Numbered from the stretch's first letter, positions 9,645 through 20,433 are shown. The stretch: DNA of 64,000 nt from Entoloma clypeatum (GCA_963565915.1 OY751494.1:3658001-3722000), one strand, 5' to 3'. Numbers and translations are program-made. The notes: generated from the letters alone by a model not told the origin.

Positions 9645-12284
9645 AGATGTGGTCCCCCATTGTCCATATTTGGTTTGGAAGTATGAATGCCACTTCAATA
9701 CCGAGATCACAGTTTCTCTCAAATCAGTCACCTATATCCACAAGTACATCAGAAAGGGAACAGACAAAGCAACAGTCCAAATTTCTGCTGAAGGTGGTGA
9801 CCAGCAGCGAAATGAAATCAAGGAGTTCCTCGATGCCCGCTATGTGTCTGCCTCTGAGGCATGTTGGAGGTTGTTTGAGTTTGGCATGCATGACATATCC
9901 CCCACTGTCTACCGCCTTCCTGTCCATCTGCCCAACTGCCAGATGATCTACTACAATGATGATAACAATGTGGATGAGGTCTTGAGTCGCTCTAATATTG
10001 ACATGACACCCTTGACTGCATGGTTCAAAGCAAATCAGCGGGAGGAGGGAGCACGCACCATTCTCTACCAGGACTTTCCTCAGAAGTATTCCTATGACAA
10101 AAAGACCAAGGTCTGGAAGGCTAGAACCCGCAGTGCTGGTGCTATTGGTCGCATGTACTTTGCGTCTCCTGCCCAGGGTGAACGCTTCTATCTCAGGCTG
10201 CTTTTGACAAAAATTCCTGGTGCTACCTCCTTTGAATTTTTGCGCACAGTCAATGGTGTACTGCTGGAGAACTTCAAGCAGGCCTGCTTGGAAAATGGGT
10301 TTCTGCAAGATGATGGGGAATGGAAACAGTGCCTTCGTGAAGCTGTTGTAATGCAAACTGGATCAGCAATGCGGTCTTTGTTTGCCATCATTCTAATCCA
10401 CTGCTTTCCTGTCCATCCAGATGTGCTCTGGGATGAATTCAAGGAACCAATGTGCCGCGATTTGGAGTGGGCCCCCAGACAACGCTTTTCTGATAGAGAA
10501 TTTACCCCAGACCAGGTCTATGACTTTGGACTGTATCTCTTGGAAAAGATTTTGAGAAAGTCTGGCAAACAGCTCATCCAATTTCCACCAATGCCATCTG
10601 TTGCGGATCCTGAGACTTGGGAGGGAATGGCCATTGGCAACCACATGCTGCATGAGCAGCTGGACTATGACATCGACACACTGAAAACCATGGTGGAGCG
10701 CAATTGTAGTTTGTTCAACAATGAACAGAAGCTGGCATTTGATGCAGCAATGCTTTCCATCAACAACAACAAGGGCAAGTTGCTGTTTATTCACAGTGGG
10801 GGTGGTGGTGGCAAGACATTTTTGTGCAACACCATTGCTGCCAAAGTCAGATCTGAAAGACATGTCGCTCTTTGTGTTGCATCCTCTGGCATAGCTGCTT
10901 TGCTCCTTGAAGGTGGTCGCACTGCACATTCAAGGTTCAAGATTCCTTTGAATTTGGATGAACAGTCAGTTGGAATGGTGAAGCGCACAGATCCCATCTT
11001 TGAAGTGTTGCAGAGAACAAGAGTTATTATCTGGGATGAAGTGCCAATGCAGCACAAGAATGCACTCATGGCTGTTGATCAAAATCTCAGAGATCTGTTG
11101 CAGAATGATGTACCATTTGGTGGGATCACTGTTGTGTTTCGTGGAGACTTCAGACAGACACTCCCAGTTGTTGTTAGAGGATCAAGAGAGCAGACAATTG
11201 CTGCATCGTTTTGCAAAAGCACTCTTTGGCAACATGTGAAGGTTTACTACTTGAAGCAGAATATGCAGCTTCACCAAACTCCAGGCAGTGTACAACATGC
11301 AGCATGGCTTCTAGAGATTGGTGCTGGGACTAATGTGGATGACAAGGAGATGGTGGAAATTCCAGCTGGCATGTGCTGTGATGAAAAAACTGTGGACAGC
11401 CTCATTGGATCAATCTATGATGGGATTTCAGACAACACACCAAAGACGGACAAGTACTTCTTGGATCGGACAATCCTGTGTGCAAAGAATGATGATGTTG
11501 ACAAGATGAATGACATTCTCCTGGACAAACTGTATCCAACTGCAGAGAAACATGTCAAATGGAGTGTTGATTCTGTCAATCTGCCTGGTGGTGATGATGG
11601 ACACTTATATCCGACAGAGTTTCTTGCATCTCTCAAGTCAGGAGGACTTCCACTTGCGAAGCTTATACTGAAGGCTGGAGCACCGATCATGGCACTTCGA
11701 AATCTGGATCCATCTCTGGGACTGTGCAATGGAACACAGATGATTGTGGAAGAAGTGCGACATCGTTTGTTGAAGTGCCGGATTATTACTGGAGATGCAA
11801 AGTTTGCTGGAAAAATTGCACTTATTCCACGTGTAACATTGGAGCCATCAGATGAAACACTGCCAGTACCATTGCGACGATTGCAGTTTCCAGTTCGGTT
11901 GTCATTTGCGATGACGATCAACAAGTCTCAAGGGCAGGGATTGGAAAAAGTGGGATTGTGTTTGCAGACGCCAGTGTTTTCACATGGACAATTGTATGTT
12001 GGATTGTCACAGTGTACATCAGGAGAACAGATCAAGGTTTTGCTGCCGGAAGGAAATACGGATAACAAGACACAAAACATTGTGTACAAGGCAGTTTTCT
12101 GTGGTTTGGAATTGTAAGTGGGTGATAAGATTGGATTTTGGACAATTGACTTACTATGAGATAACAGATAAGAAAGAAATGGATAACTGTCGGATTCTAA
12201 ATATTTATATATAACTATCTCTGTGCTGTATGATATATCTCATGTTTGTAAAACATTGTAGATAACAAACACTGTCCCCACCCC

Positions 12285-12311
12285 CCACCCCCCAGAGGGG
12301 GGTGGAACTGA
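12285..12311 (+). mobile_element. Helitron-1 3' terminus: hairpin plus CTGA
   Basis: A perfect 9-bp stem (CCACCCCCC / GGGGGGTGG, loop AGA) followed by AACTGA. Helitron 3' ends have a hairpin shortly before CTRR. The same structure follows Helitron-2. The 2-nt gap between stem and CTRR is shorter than usual. Confidence 0.6.
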
Positions 12312-12395
12312 ATATTGCTATGAAATATTGTACATATGCCTGCGAGCCTTGGCGAGCACAAAAACTCGCAGCAGGGGTTTGGGGGCGGTAGCCCC

Positions 12396-13029
12396 CAACG
12401 AGCTGTGACCTGTGCGAAGCTCAACGGTTGTGAGCTTTTGCGAGCACTGCGAGTCAACATCGGAAAATGTCGGACAAGTCGGAGCGGAGTAGCGGAGAAG
12501 CGGAATGCGGTAAGTGTGACGTTGGCAGAAAGGACCTGACTTCAACTTGTGTGTTGCGCCCCACTCTTTGACGTGGTCCTCGATTTTGGATTGGCAGATG
12601 TCGGATGAGCGGATGAGCGGAGGTGACGGAGAGAATGCTCAAAGGCAAGTAGAGACGGATGCGAATGAGGTGTAACATATGATATTTGAACTGAGGTTCT
12701 ACAACAGGTTTGTACACTATTTATAGTAGACTAGAATGATCAGCATTACTATAAGTGATGTGCAGATATCGGAGTTGACCATCAGAACATTCGGAGTACG
12801 GAGAGTAGCAAATGAAAAGTGAACAACATATGTCTACTTGTAAGTATGGTTGAGATGTTACGTAGTAGAAGTATAATCAATATAAATAGAATGTTGTTGG
12901 AGCGGATGTTGGAGCGGATGAATCATCGGAGTTGTCGGATAAGTCGGATGTGAATCGTATGGTTATGACACCAATGAGCTGTGACCCGTGCGAAGCTCAA
13001 CGGTTGTGAGCTTTTGCGAGCACCGCGAG
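12396..13029. repeat. 54-58 bp direct repeats flanking an LTR fragment
   Basis: The units at 12396-12453 and 12972-13029 differ at only a few bases. Each contains the small hairpin GCTCAACGGTTGTGAGC. They bracket the Gypsy-E-family LTR fragment. Upstream (12340-12395) lies another G+C hairpin (GGGGGCGGTAGCCCCC). They are much longer than a retroviral target duplication. Confidence 0.6.
12454..12970 (-). repeat. Gypsy-E-family LTR copy, near-complete solo LTR
   Basis: Matches 5382-5690 and then continues 200 bp beyond it to GGTTATGACA, whose minus-strand start TGTCAT mirrors the ATGACA at the LTR inner end. It contains the same TATA and ATATTTGAACT start-site word. The first ~18 bp of the LTR inner end are missing. 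Its content explains the outer LTR half lost from Gypsy-E. Confidence 0.65.
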
Positions 13030-13080
13030 CAATGCTCACTGCCATAGCGAAGCACGGGTTAATAAGCTCGTCTATAACAA

Positions 13081-13191
13081 GTGGGAGGGGGGGGGTTGAT
13101 GACTAAGATTGGTCAGAACTGACTAAGATTGATGAATCTTAGTAAGCTGAGTCAGGATTGGTAAGTCTTACTTAAGCAAAATCCCTCCCAT
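13081..13191. mobile_element. MITE, 111 bp, GTGGGAGGG...CCCTCCCAT
   Basis: Short inverted ends and an internal near-palindrome (ACTAAGATT / AATCTTAGT); no ORF. It is almost identical to 37456-37565, including flanking TATAACAA on the left and GTACTGTC on the right. So the repeated unit may be larger than the MITE, or both sit in the same repeat context 3' of a Helitron. Confidence 0.5.
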
Positions 13192-13523
13192 GTACTGTCT
13201 GAGGGCGAAGGCTCCATCATCAATTCATCAAAATTATGTAAGCAAAAGCGCACCTCTGTTCCTCACCTTCCACATTTCTTTGCTCCCCACCCATCTCTTC
13301 CCTCAACATTGGACAAAACACATTGTGTGTGATGTATTGGCCATGCATCAATCATTTGGCTGACTTCTATCACTCATTTAAGCAGGCTTTCTCGTTGTAA
13401 TGGCTGATCTGTGTCGATCTACTATCAGATGAGCTGATCTTTGCTGCTACAGGGTTCTGGGAGGTTGGAATCATCATTCTTGCAAATTATTCAAAGGTAA
13501 GTAGTGCTTTGGAGTATGTTACA
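13192..13523. other. Non-coding spacer before Gypsy-A
   Basis: I see no gene in these 332 bp. The first ~30 bp resemble the flank at 37566-37600. The rest is AT-rich unique-looking sequence up to the LTR start TGTTACGG. Confidence 0.4.
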
Positions 13524-13893
13524 TGTTACGGACTAACGACTACGGACGTATACGCTTACTTTTTCACTTTTACTCATCGGCCCCCGCTTACACATATCGT
13601 ATTATACTTTATTTCCTTTAGTATACTTCGCTCCCGCGCTGACTCGCTTTCCGCAGCTGTCTGACTCATTCCGCAGTCAGCTTACTCATTAGTGCATAGC
13701 CTTCCGCAGTCGCCTTACTCATGCGCACTGCCTTCCGCAGTTACTGACTCATTCGCTACCGCTCATAGTCAGTACTATATAAACCTCATGTACCATAGCT
13801 ACATTCCTTAGATTTAGCAATCACATTGCTCTTCGCCTTTCCATCTTCCTGCATACTCTGCCCGAACCTTGGAACGGTTTGTTACGCATAACA
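13524..13893 (+). repeat. Gypsy-A 5' LTR, 370 bp
   Basis: TGTTACGG...GCATAACA. TATATAAA at 13776 and the predicted start word AGATTTAGCAA at 13810-13820, 34 nt apart. U3 holds repeated CCGCAG words alternating with TGACTCA-like boxes. Confidence 0.8.
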
Positions 13894-13895
13894 AG

Positions 13896-13906
13896 TTGCT
13901 AAATCT
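13896..13906 (+). promoter_or_regulatory. Gypsy-A self-priming primer-binding site
   Basis: TTGCTAAATCT, 2 nt after the LTR, exactly complementary over 11 bases to AGATTTAGCAA (13810-13820) inside the LTR. Confidence 0.8.
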
Positions 13907-13995
13907 CGTTAGGTTCGCCCAGAGCGAAGAGAGCAACTACCAGACGAGTCAAGACATCGCGCTTCTTTGAAGACTTCACCAGTAACCCATTCAGC

Positions 13996-14682
13996 ATGCC
14001 AGAAGCCCGACAGGAGGAGCTAAGTCCTCGAGACAGTATCGATTTTACACTCATCCAGCAGTACATCGAATCGGAGATCCGTCGCATCCTACAGCAGGTG
14101 CTTGACGAAGAACTAGACAACGACGAGCATCGCCCCCACGGCGAGATAGCAGAGAGCATCCATCTTGCTTGGCAACACCAGATCGCGCATTACAACGCCT
14201 GACAGAACGAACTTGAAAGCTTTCGCGTTCAAGAAGGACCTCAGACAGGTCGGATCACAGAGATCAGAGAGTTTATCGGTGTCCAGACAACCGTTATCAG
14301 AAGATTGATTAGGACGCTCACATCGAGACGTCCCAGAGCCGCATCACCACGTCTTACTCGAAGCAGCAGATCTACGCCCACTTCACCACCGACGAGCAAC
14401 AGACCGAGTACAATCGTTGGGCATGAAACGAGAGACTTGACCCCTTCTCGAGACCAACAGACGCGCAGGAACAGAGATTCCTTAGAGATTCACAGAGGAA
14501 ATACTCTGAACGTTTTGCCACCGATTCCGCCGACGAGTCCCCTGATGAATTTACTTTTGACTCCGCGCAGTCAGATATCGAACAGACGCCTAGAACAGGG
14601 ACTCATTTTCAATCCTTATCTGTATCCCGAACCCCATCTTCATCCCAACAACCTGACTCCTCTTCTCCTCCGCAGACTCTAA
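13996..14682 (+). pseudogene. Gypsy-A leader ORF upstream of gag
   Basis: Same frame as the Gypsy-B leader ORF, with the same internal TGA (14200-14202) followed by CAG. The Gypsy-B start ATG is changed here to ACA, so any start would be the later ATG at 13996. The first segment is an acidic helical stretch (IQQYIESEIRRILQQVLDEE). The second segment is Arg/Ser/Pro-rich and ends just before the gag ATG. Function unknown. Confidence 0.5.
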
Positions 14683-14684
14683 AC

Positions 14685-15542
14685 ATGGCAGAAGCTCCAG
14701 CTGTACAAACAATGGATACATCCAAGATCATCAAGGATCCTGGGATGTTCAAGGACAGACACACCTTTGACGAGTGGTGGAAAGCCACCAAACTATACAT
14801 CAGGTTGCAAAAGAGCCTCACAGACAATCAGAAGATTCTTGCGGTGTTATCCCGCATGATGGAAGGGTCCGGCAGACACTGGGCCAGTAACAAGTTAGAC
14901 GCTCTTACCGTTGACAACGAGAACATCACCTGGCTAGGTTTTTCCGATGATATCGCCACACGATTCTCCATCGCCAACAAGTCGGTCGCTGCCAAAGCGA
15001 GACTCGAAGTCCTGAAACAAGAGAAACGCACTGTTGATGAATTCTTGGATGAATTTGAGGGACTGTCAAACCTTGGCGAAGAAACTGGGAAATACATCCT
15101 GGAAAAGAACGTCAACCGCAGAATTTATGAACAAGTGGCTAGCGATGGCAAGACGTACACTGATTACGCAAAGGAGATCCTAAACAAGGGACAACAGATG
15201 GAGGGACATGCATTAGTCATCTGAGGGGGTGGCGACACATGCACCGGATCAGGCACCACTTATGGTGGTCAAGGCAAAGCCATGGAGATTGACAAAGCAG
15301 GAGTAGCCCGTTGCTACAACTGTCAGCGCTTTGGTCACCTTGCCAAAGACTGCAAAGCCCCAAAGAAGAAAGATGGTCGTAAGTGTTTCAACTGCGACCA
15401 AGAAGGACATATCGCGCGCAACTGCCGCAAGCCGAAGAAGAACTCTGGAAAGATTAGGAAGGTGTCTGATGGAGATACCGATGATGATGAAACCATCACC
15501 ATAGAGACCGATGAGAAGGATTTTCCCGAAGGGTCCGATTAA
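14685..15542 (+). pseudogene. Gypsy-A gag with two zinc knuckles
   Basis: Retrotransposon Gag: capsid-like region starting MAEAPAVQTMDTS, then two CCHC knuckles, CYNCQRFGHLAKDC and CFNCDQEGHIARNC, then an acidic tail. An in-frame TGA (15222-15224) sits where Gypsy-B has CGA (Arg). Otherwise the frame is open. It overlaps the pol frame at the AGGATTTTCC motif near its end. Confidence 0.8.
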
Positions 15543-15583
15543 ATGACGCTAAGTCGCGACCCTTATCCATTAAACGAACTCGC

Positions 15584-16236
15584 TTGCCTGGTGCAGCTAC
15601 AGACAATATAACTTATGTTATCCCTGCAAAGCGAGCCGTTGCGTCAACTAAGATTGTCAAGGGAGATAAACCTCCGAAACGACGAGAGATCAAGCTGCAA
15701 GCTCAGATCAAAACACGACGAGGACCAAAGGCCATTCGACCCGAGGTTGATAGCAGATGTGAATGCACATGTATCCATCCCAGAATAGTACGTGAACAGA
15801 ACCTTCCCACATGGGGAATAAAGCCCATATCAATCCTAAATGCGGATGGATCGCCGAACCGACAACAGAAAGCAGAAAAACTTGCCAAAGTCAAGCTGGA
15901 CTTAGGAACACACCAGGAAACCATGGAAGCAATGGTATTGGACATTGGGAGAACGGACATGCTTTTGGGACATGACTGGTTGGTGCACCACAACCCCACA
16001 ATCAATTGGACGACCGGCGCTGTAACATTCAACCAGTGCCCATCAACATGTCAAACCAAACACTCGGATTTCAGGGTTAACCTTAATGGTCGCAAACATC
16101 GGGTTCGCATGGTGGAAGTACGAGACAAGGACGCGCCCAAGAAATCGGATCAGAAATGGAAACCCGGAGACCCCATATTGGAAGCAGTTACTCCCACACC
16201 ACCTCCCACAACCAAACGACCCTCATACATTGAACG
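15584..16236 (+). pseudogene. Gypsy-A protease, 3'-truncated pol
   Basis: N-terminal part of pol in the -1 frame relative to gag. It has the protease motif [16 protein letters not shown], where Gypsy-B has [16 protein letters not shown]; the catalytic DSG is changed to DSR here. It continues to [17 protein letters not shown] and then breaks off at the Copia-A junction. Confidence 0.75.
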
Positions 16237-17250
16237 TTTAGAAATTGTTGCAGTGCCGTGATGGCATCCGACTTTTTTCTAAGCAAGACAACCCAGACGT
16301 GGGATGAAAAATCGTCCAAAAATGTGAGGAAGTATTTATATTTATGGTATGATGCTGTGGATATCTGTTTGAGATCAGAATGGATCAGATCAAAGGTTTT
16401 GGTTGCCCTTGTCATCGAATTGGGATATGACTGATTCAGCATTTTCCCTTTGAGGCAACCTGTGCAACTTTCCTGTGATTTCTCACGTACTAGTGTTTCA
16501 GGTACCCCTTTGGTACTGGTGGAAATCTTTCGGAGTGCTTGATCATTTGGGTGACCAAGGCGCTTGTGCCATGTTTCGACAGTGATTTCGCTCGAGATCG
16601 CATGGATCTGGTCATAGCGTATTTCAGTGTCTAACCAGTAAATGGTTTGACCAAGGATGTGGGGCGAAAACTGGATTTTGTTCAGCCCTTTGGAGATGTT
16701 GATTTCTCCACGAGTCCCGTCTACTTTGTAACCATGGTTAAGAAAGACGCCTAGGGACAATAGGCGTGTGTCCATATCGGGGATGTAGAATACCAGTCTG
16801 AGAAGATGGGTTTTAACTTCCCCATTTAGGGTGTGCCATACTGGAACGGCCCCAACTCCGAGTATTTCCAGTTTCTTTCCTTTAGCAGCAGTTTGGACGA
16901 ATCGCTTGACCGTGAGAGGTCTATAGTATGCGAAGTCTTTGAACTCATGCGTAAAGTGTAGAGAAGCACCGGAAACTAATATCCATTGTGCGCGTTCTTT
17001 TTCCTTACAATGTGTATAGGAGGCAAAATATTATATATATTTTTTATGTAGATCACTGCTGAAGTGATCTACGCAAACTGTACTGGTACTGGCTAATATA
17101 TCATACGTCTGTTGAGAGGTATTATTAGTGTTCCGCAATTAATAAGGTTTTGACGAACCGTCTAGTTCGATCTCATCCACAAACTCGTCTGGCCCCATCC
17201 GTTCTTGATCTATGTCCATCATCCGCAGCGATTGGTCTAACGGCGGAGTT
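16237..17250 (-). pseudogene. Copia-A protease to integrase remnant
   Basis: Minus-strand reading gives GAG-pre-integrase (ETWHKRLGHPNDQALRKIS, CTGCLKGKM) and the integrase start (FDLIHSDLKQISTASYHKY, FLDDFSSHVWVVLLRKKSDA). The upstream protease segment (16776-17250) is shifted in frame relative to gag and aligns to Copia-B only with indels. It is cut at the Gypsy-A junction. Confidence 0.7.
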
Positions 17251-17252
17251 AC

Positions 17253-18542
17253 TCAATGCTGTTTAGTTGGCCTCTCATCGATGTCTGGAATGATGGTGTC
17301 CAAGATACAAAGATTTGACCCAGAGGGTCTGGCGCCGATTTCTCGGGCGAGTTTTTTCACCCTCTCGTTCTTTTTCCATACTGACGGCTTTCCAGAAGGA
17401 AGCCCGGTGTACTGGGAAGGAGGAGGGTTCATGCGTTGCAGTAGTGACTGCATCCTTTCTGACTCAGGTTGTACAGTAAAGGAAGTCTTTCCGTGACCAG
17501 TTACGGTGGTGAAAGACGGTGCATGATGAGGAGGGAGAGGGCAAGGGGCACGTTGACGAGGAGGAAGGGGACAAGGAGCAGGATGACGAGGGGTTTGCTC
17601 AATGGCCGGTGCGATGAACTCAACCATCTCCTCGATGTGGTCCGAGTTGTTGTCTGCATTGTTGGCGCACTTCTTCTGGTTGCGCCAGCGTTCCTTTCCC
17701 TTCTTCTTTTCAGAAGCAGTACTTGGGTTGGTCGAGTTAGGCTGCTCATCAGCGTTGTTACATGTGGTACTCGGCGCTGATTGCTTTTCCCATTTGGGGT
17801 CTTGCCCCTTTCGCTTAGTCCCAGAGATTTTCCGGGCCTGCTCGTTGGACGCCCGAGTAGACCCTATCGCATACTTGCGCCTGTACTCTGAAACGATGCT
17901 GTTGGTGACGGCCTGCCATGTGAAGTCATCGGCATCGTAGACCTGAAAGAGGGCGGTGGAGAGAGACAACCAAGCGTCAGGAATGGCACTTGCCAAGATC
18001 ATAGCCTGCATCAGATCAGGCACAACGAATTTTGAGTCGCTAAGGCGAGTGAAGAGTGACCCAAGGCACTCGAGTTCCGGCACAGGGTCCCGACCAGACA
18101 GTTTGAAAGAGGCTGCGGCTTTGAAATCGCCAAATATAGTGGCAGGGGAGACCTTTGAATATGTGTCCTTTAATGATGTCCAGGCTTCTTTTGAGGACTT
18201 GGCGTCCTTGATGTGCCTCCTGATTGCCTCGGAGACTTTGAGGCGGATGGAACCCAGAGCTATGTCGTCGTCCCTGATCCAGACCTTTCTTTCTTTGTGG
18301 AAGCTAGGTTGGTCGACAGTGGTAGTGATCACTGGAGGTTGGGTTGCAGACGTAGAAGTGGCGGAGGCAGGGGTGGAGACCGTGACCGTAAAGTTGGCGA
18401 TGTCAGGGCGCTCAATGTCGCCAGATACAATGCGCCAGACTCCTTGATGGAGGAGATAGGACTTCATTTTCTCAGCCCAGCTTTGGTAGTCGATACCGTC
18501 GAAGATGGTGATGGAGTCAAGTGCAGAGCGAGAGGTAGACAT
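17253..18542 (-). pseudogene. Copia-A gag
   Basis: Starts MSTSRSALDSITIFDGIDYQ, typical for Copia gag (the GIDYQSWAEKMKSYL helix). It continues through a Pro/Ser-rich C-terminus into a stop at 17253 that Copia-B does not have at this point. The Gag shell packages element RNA. About 430 codons are open, so a truncated Gag could still be made. Confidence 0.7.
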
Positions 18543-18911
18543 TTTTAATGAATCTAAAAGGAGTTCTCCCAATCAGTGATGTTCTTTTATGAATTTGATT
18601 TTTTGGAGAAAACAAATAAATGATTCCTCATAACATATTCCCTTTAGGAATAGCGGTTTGTGGGAAAAACCCTTTTTGTCAGAAGTGTGTGAGGTACGAT
18701 CAATGTTTCCACATGATGTGTACTAAGTCAATCCCCTTAGGGACGCTTCATGACAGGTACTTGTTGTAATGACGTTCCCAGGTTCATGTGTGAAGAAGTA
18801 AGACTCAGAACCTAGATCTTTCGATCAGTTCTTTGCCAACCAGGGTAGAGTGGGCAGGTACTCGCTGTTGCCAGCATTCCCAAGTCCCTCTGCTATCTGG
18901 GGCCCATAACC

Positions 18912-19218
18912 TGTTGAAGTTCTACCTGGGCACTAGCCACAGGCATACTGAGCAACACAGCTACAGTGTGGAAGTACTCTACTTAACCGTTCTAGCCACT
19001 TACATGGTTTGGGAGGGTGAGGCTGGTGAGAGCGGTTGAGGCTGATAAGAGCAATGGAGCTGGTTAAGAGTCAAGAGTCAACTTGTTGATATTGACAGTT
19101 TCCTGGTCTTATATACCATACTACTGTTTGTACCAACCAAATAAGTATGTAATCGAAGATGTGTAAATGGTCACGTGATGTAATCTAATCTAATCTACAT
19201 GGTGGAAAAGTTTCAACA
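18912..19218 (-). repeat. Copia-A 5' LTR with adjacent half-tRNA primer site
   Basis: 307 bp, TGTTGAAG...TTTCAACA, near-identical to the Copia-B LTRs. On the minus strand it is followed directly by GGTTATGGGCCC (18911-18900). On the other side it abuts Helitron-2 coding sequence. Confidence 0.8.
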
Positions 19219-20081
19219 GGATTGTCTAACACCAATCCTATTGCTTCTGTTGCTGGGTCTTCTGCTGCTATGCCTGCTATTTCTGGACCTTCTGTTGCTA
19301 TGTCTGGAATATCTGCTGCTGCTGCTATAGATGATCCTTTTATGATACTCAACTTGCCATCTGGGATGAATTATCAGAGACTATCTGAGAACAGTATACT
19401 ACAAGTACAGCCTGTAGTTCAGTCTGTTATTTCTGTTGATGACATACCTCAGGTGCAGTTGCCTGAGAACTGGGATAGACCTCTAGAAAATCCTATTCCT
19501 ATTGTTTCATCTCTGCCTGCACGTTCAACTAGAAGAGGTACTAGACCACCTATTGGACCTCTTCATCATTTATCAGGGAATCAGGCCAATTCTGCATGGA
19601 ATAATCTTCACTGTGGTCAGATTGCTCATCAGGAGCTTGCTGCAAATCATAGAGCTATAACAAACCAGTTAGAACAGATTCATATTGAAAGAGAAGAGCG
19701 TCAAAGACAAATGGAACTGCAGGCTGAAGCTCTGCAACAGGAGAATATCAGAAGAAGAGAAGAAGAACATAGGAGACACCAGAATGATATGCAAGCATAT
19801 TTGCATGCACATTTGCTGGCTGAACTTCAGCAGCGGGAACAGATTCAAAGACAAGAGCAGGAGAGACAAGAGCAAATGCAGGCAGAAATTCTTCAACAGG
19901 AACAGATCAGGGCAGATGAACAGGCAAGGCTTGATGCTCAGTTAGAGGTTGAACAGCAACAACGATGCTTGGCACTGGCTGAAAGACAACAACTTGAGGC
20001 TCAACTGGCAGCTGAAAGAAGAGAAACCAATAATATATTGGCAGAAGAAATGAGATGTCTTGCCCAGATGAATGAGGATCC
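19219..20081 (+). pseudogene. Helitron-2 N-terminal coiled coil, upstream of the insertion
   Basis: Open frame starting directly at the Copia-A LTR edge, so its true start is lost. An Ala/Ser-rich start is followed by LPENWDRPLENPIPI and TRRGTRPPIG (matching LPDNWNAPLQ and RRGRP of Helitron-1). Then comes a long Gln/Glu/Arg coiled coil ending AQMNEDP at the GATCC target site. The apparent ~330-codon ORF runs a little into the Gypsy-B LTR, which is an artefact of the insertion. Confidence 0.75.
20077..20081. repeat. Target-site duplication of Gypsy-B (GATCC)
   Basis: GATCC here and at 32475-32479, flanking TGTTACGG...AACA. Removing the element restores the Helitron-2 frame from NED into DRQLQN. 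Confidence 0.85.
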
Positions 20082-20420
20082 TGTTACGGACTTACCGGTT
20101 TGTATGTTACGCACTTTTCCCTTGCATTTTACTCTACCATTCTCCTTTAGTATACTTCGCTCCCGCGCTGACTCACACTCCGCAGTAGGGATTACTCAGT
20201 CCGCAGTCGTCTGACTCACTTCGCACTGCCTTCCGCAGTTACTGACTCATCCGCACTGCCTTCCGCAGCCACTGACTCACTCGCTATCGCTCGTAGCCAG
20301 TACTATATAAACCCCATGTACCATAGCTATATTCCTTAGATTTAGCAATCACTTTGCTCTTCGCCTTTCCACTTCCTGCATACTCTGCCCGAACCTTGGA
20401 ACGGTTTGTTAAGCATAACA
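20082..20420 (+). repeat. Gypsy-B 5' LTR, 339 bp
   Basis: TGTTACGG...AAGCATAACA. Compared with the 3' LTR it lacks a 48 bp block in U3 and differs at a handful of bases. TATATAA at 20304; predicted start word AGATTTAGCAA at 20338-20348. Confidence 0.85.
20169..20279 (+). promoter_or_regulatory. TGACTCA array in Gypsy-B U3
   Basis: Four exact TGACTCA boxes start at 20169, 20212, 20243 and 20273, separated by CCGCAG words, 25-135 bp upstream of the TATA box. TGACTCA is the classic AP-1/Gcn4 bZIP site. Regulation by a Gcn4-like factor is inferred. Confidence 0.55.
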
Positions 20421-20422
20421 AG

Positions 20423-20433
20423 TTGCTAAATCT
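20423..20433 (+). promoter_or_regulatory. Gypsy-B self-priming primer-binding site
   Basis: TTGCTAAATCT, 2 nt after the LTR, exactly complementary to AGATTTAGCAA (20338-20348), which lies 34 nt after the TATA box. Same in Gypsy-A. Confidence 0.85.

Larger units (their letters stand above)
8299..12117 (+). pseudogene. Helitron-1 Rep/PIF1 helicase, downstream part with two introns
   Basis: This continues the Helitron protein in one frame once introns 9507-9558 and 9589-9644 are removed. The Helitron-like N/Rep region shows the HUH-like motif GLPHMHLLIWLD and the Tyr motif TYIHKYIRKG, expected for single-strand nicking and joining. The helicase part starts near 10690 and has Walker A HSGGGGGKTFLCN, Walker B VIIWDEVPM, GDFRQTLPVV and the late motif MTINKSQGQ of PIF1 family enzymes. 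The exons spliced to the stop at 12115-12117 are open, so this half could still be translated. It acts in Helitron rolling-circle transposition; the upstream TAG makes the full-length product impossible. Confidence 0.8.
6228..12311 (+). mobile_element. Helitron-1 (rolling-circle transposon)
   Basis: A fungal Helitron with one long coding region: Gln-rich coiled-coil N-terminus, zinc-finger/Helitron-like N domain, HUH-type Rep region and PIF1-like helicase. It ends in a GC hairpin followed by CTGA (fits CTRR) at 12308-12311. The left boundary is only the first supportable coding position. Coding is lightly damaged: TGA at 7521, one frameshift near 8098 and TAG at 8296. The rest, including the whole helicase, is open. 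A homologous copy is Helitron-2. Confidence 0.8.
13524..16236 (+). mobile_element. Gypsy-A: truncated Ty3/Gypsy chromovirus
   Basis: 5' part of an element of the same family as Gypsy-B: LTR, self-priming site, leader ORF, gag and protease. It stops inside pol just after the protease (TTKRPSYIER), where sequence changes to the minus-strand Copia-A. RT, RNase H, integrase, chromodomain and 3' LTR are all missing. Confidence 0.85.
16237..19218 (-). mobile_element. Copia-A: truncated Ty1/Copia element
   Basis: The 5' two-thirds of an element closely related to Copia-B, on the minus strand: 5' LTR (18912-19218), half-tRNA primer site, gag, protease region and GAG-pre-integrase/start of integrase. 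It ends at 16237 in the integrase core; RT, RNase H and 3' LTR are gone. Helitron-2 sequence follows immediately to the right. Confidence 0.8.

Noticed and set aside
18833..19039. Plus-strand ORF across the Copia-A LTR
   Set aside because: Lies in LTR and leader sequence on the non-coding strand and is not kept in the Copia-B LTRs.
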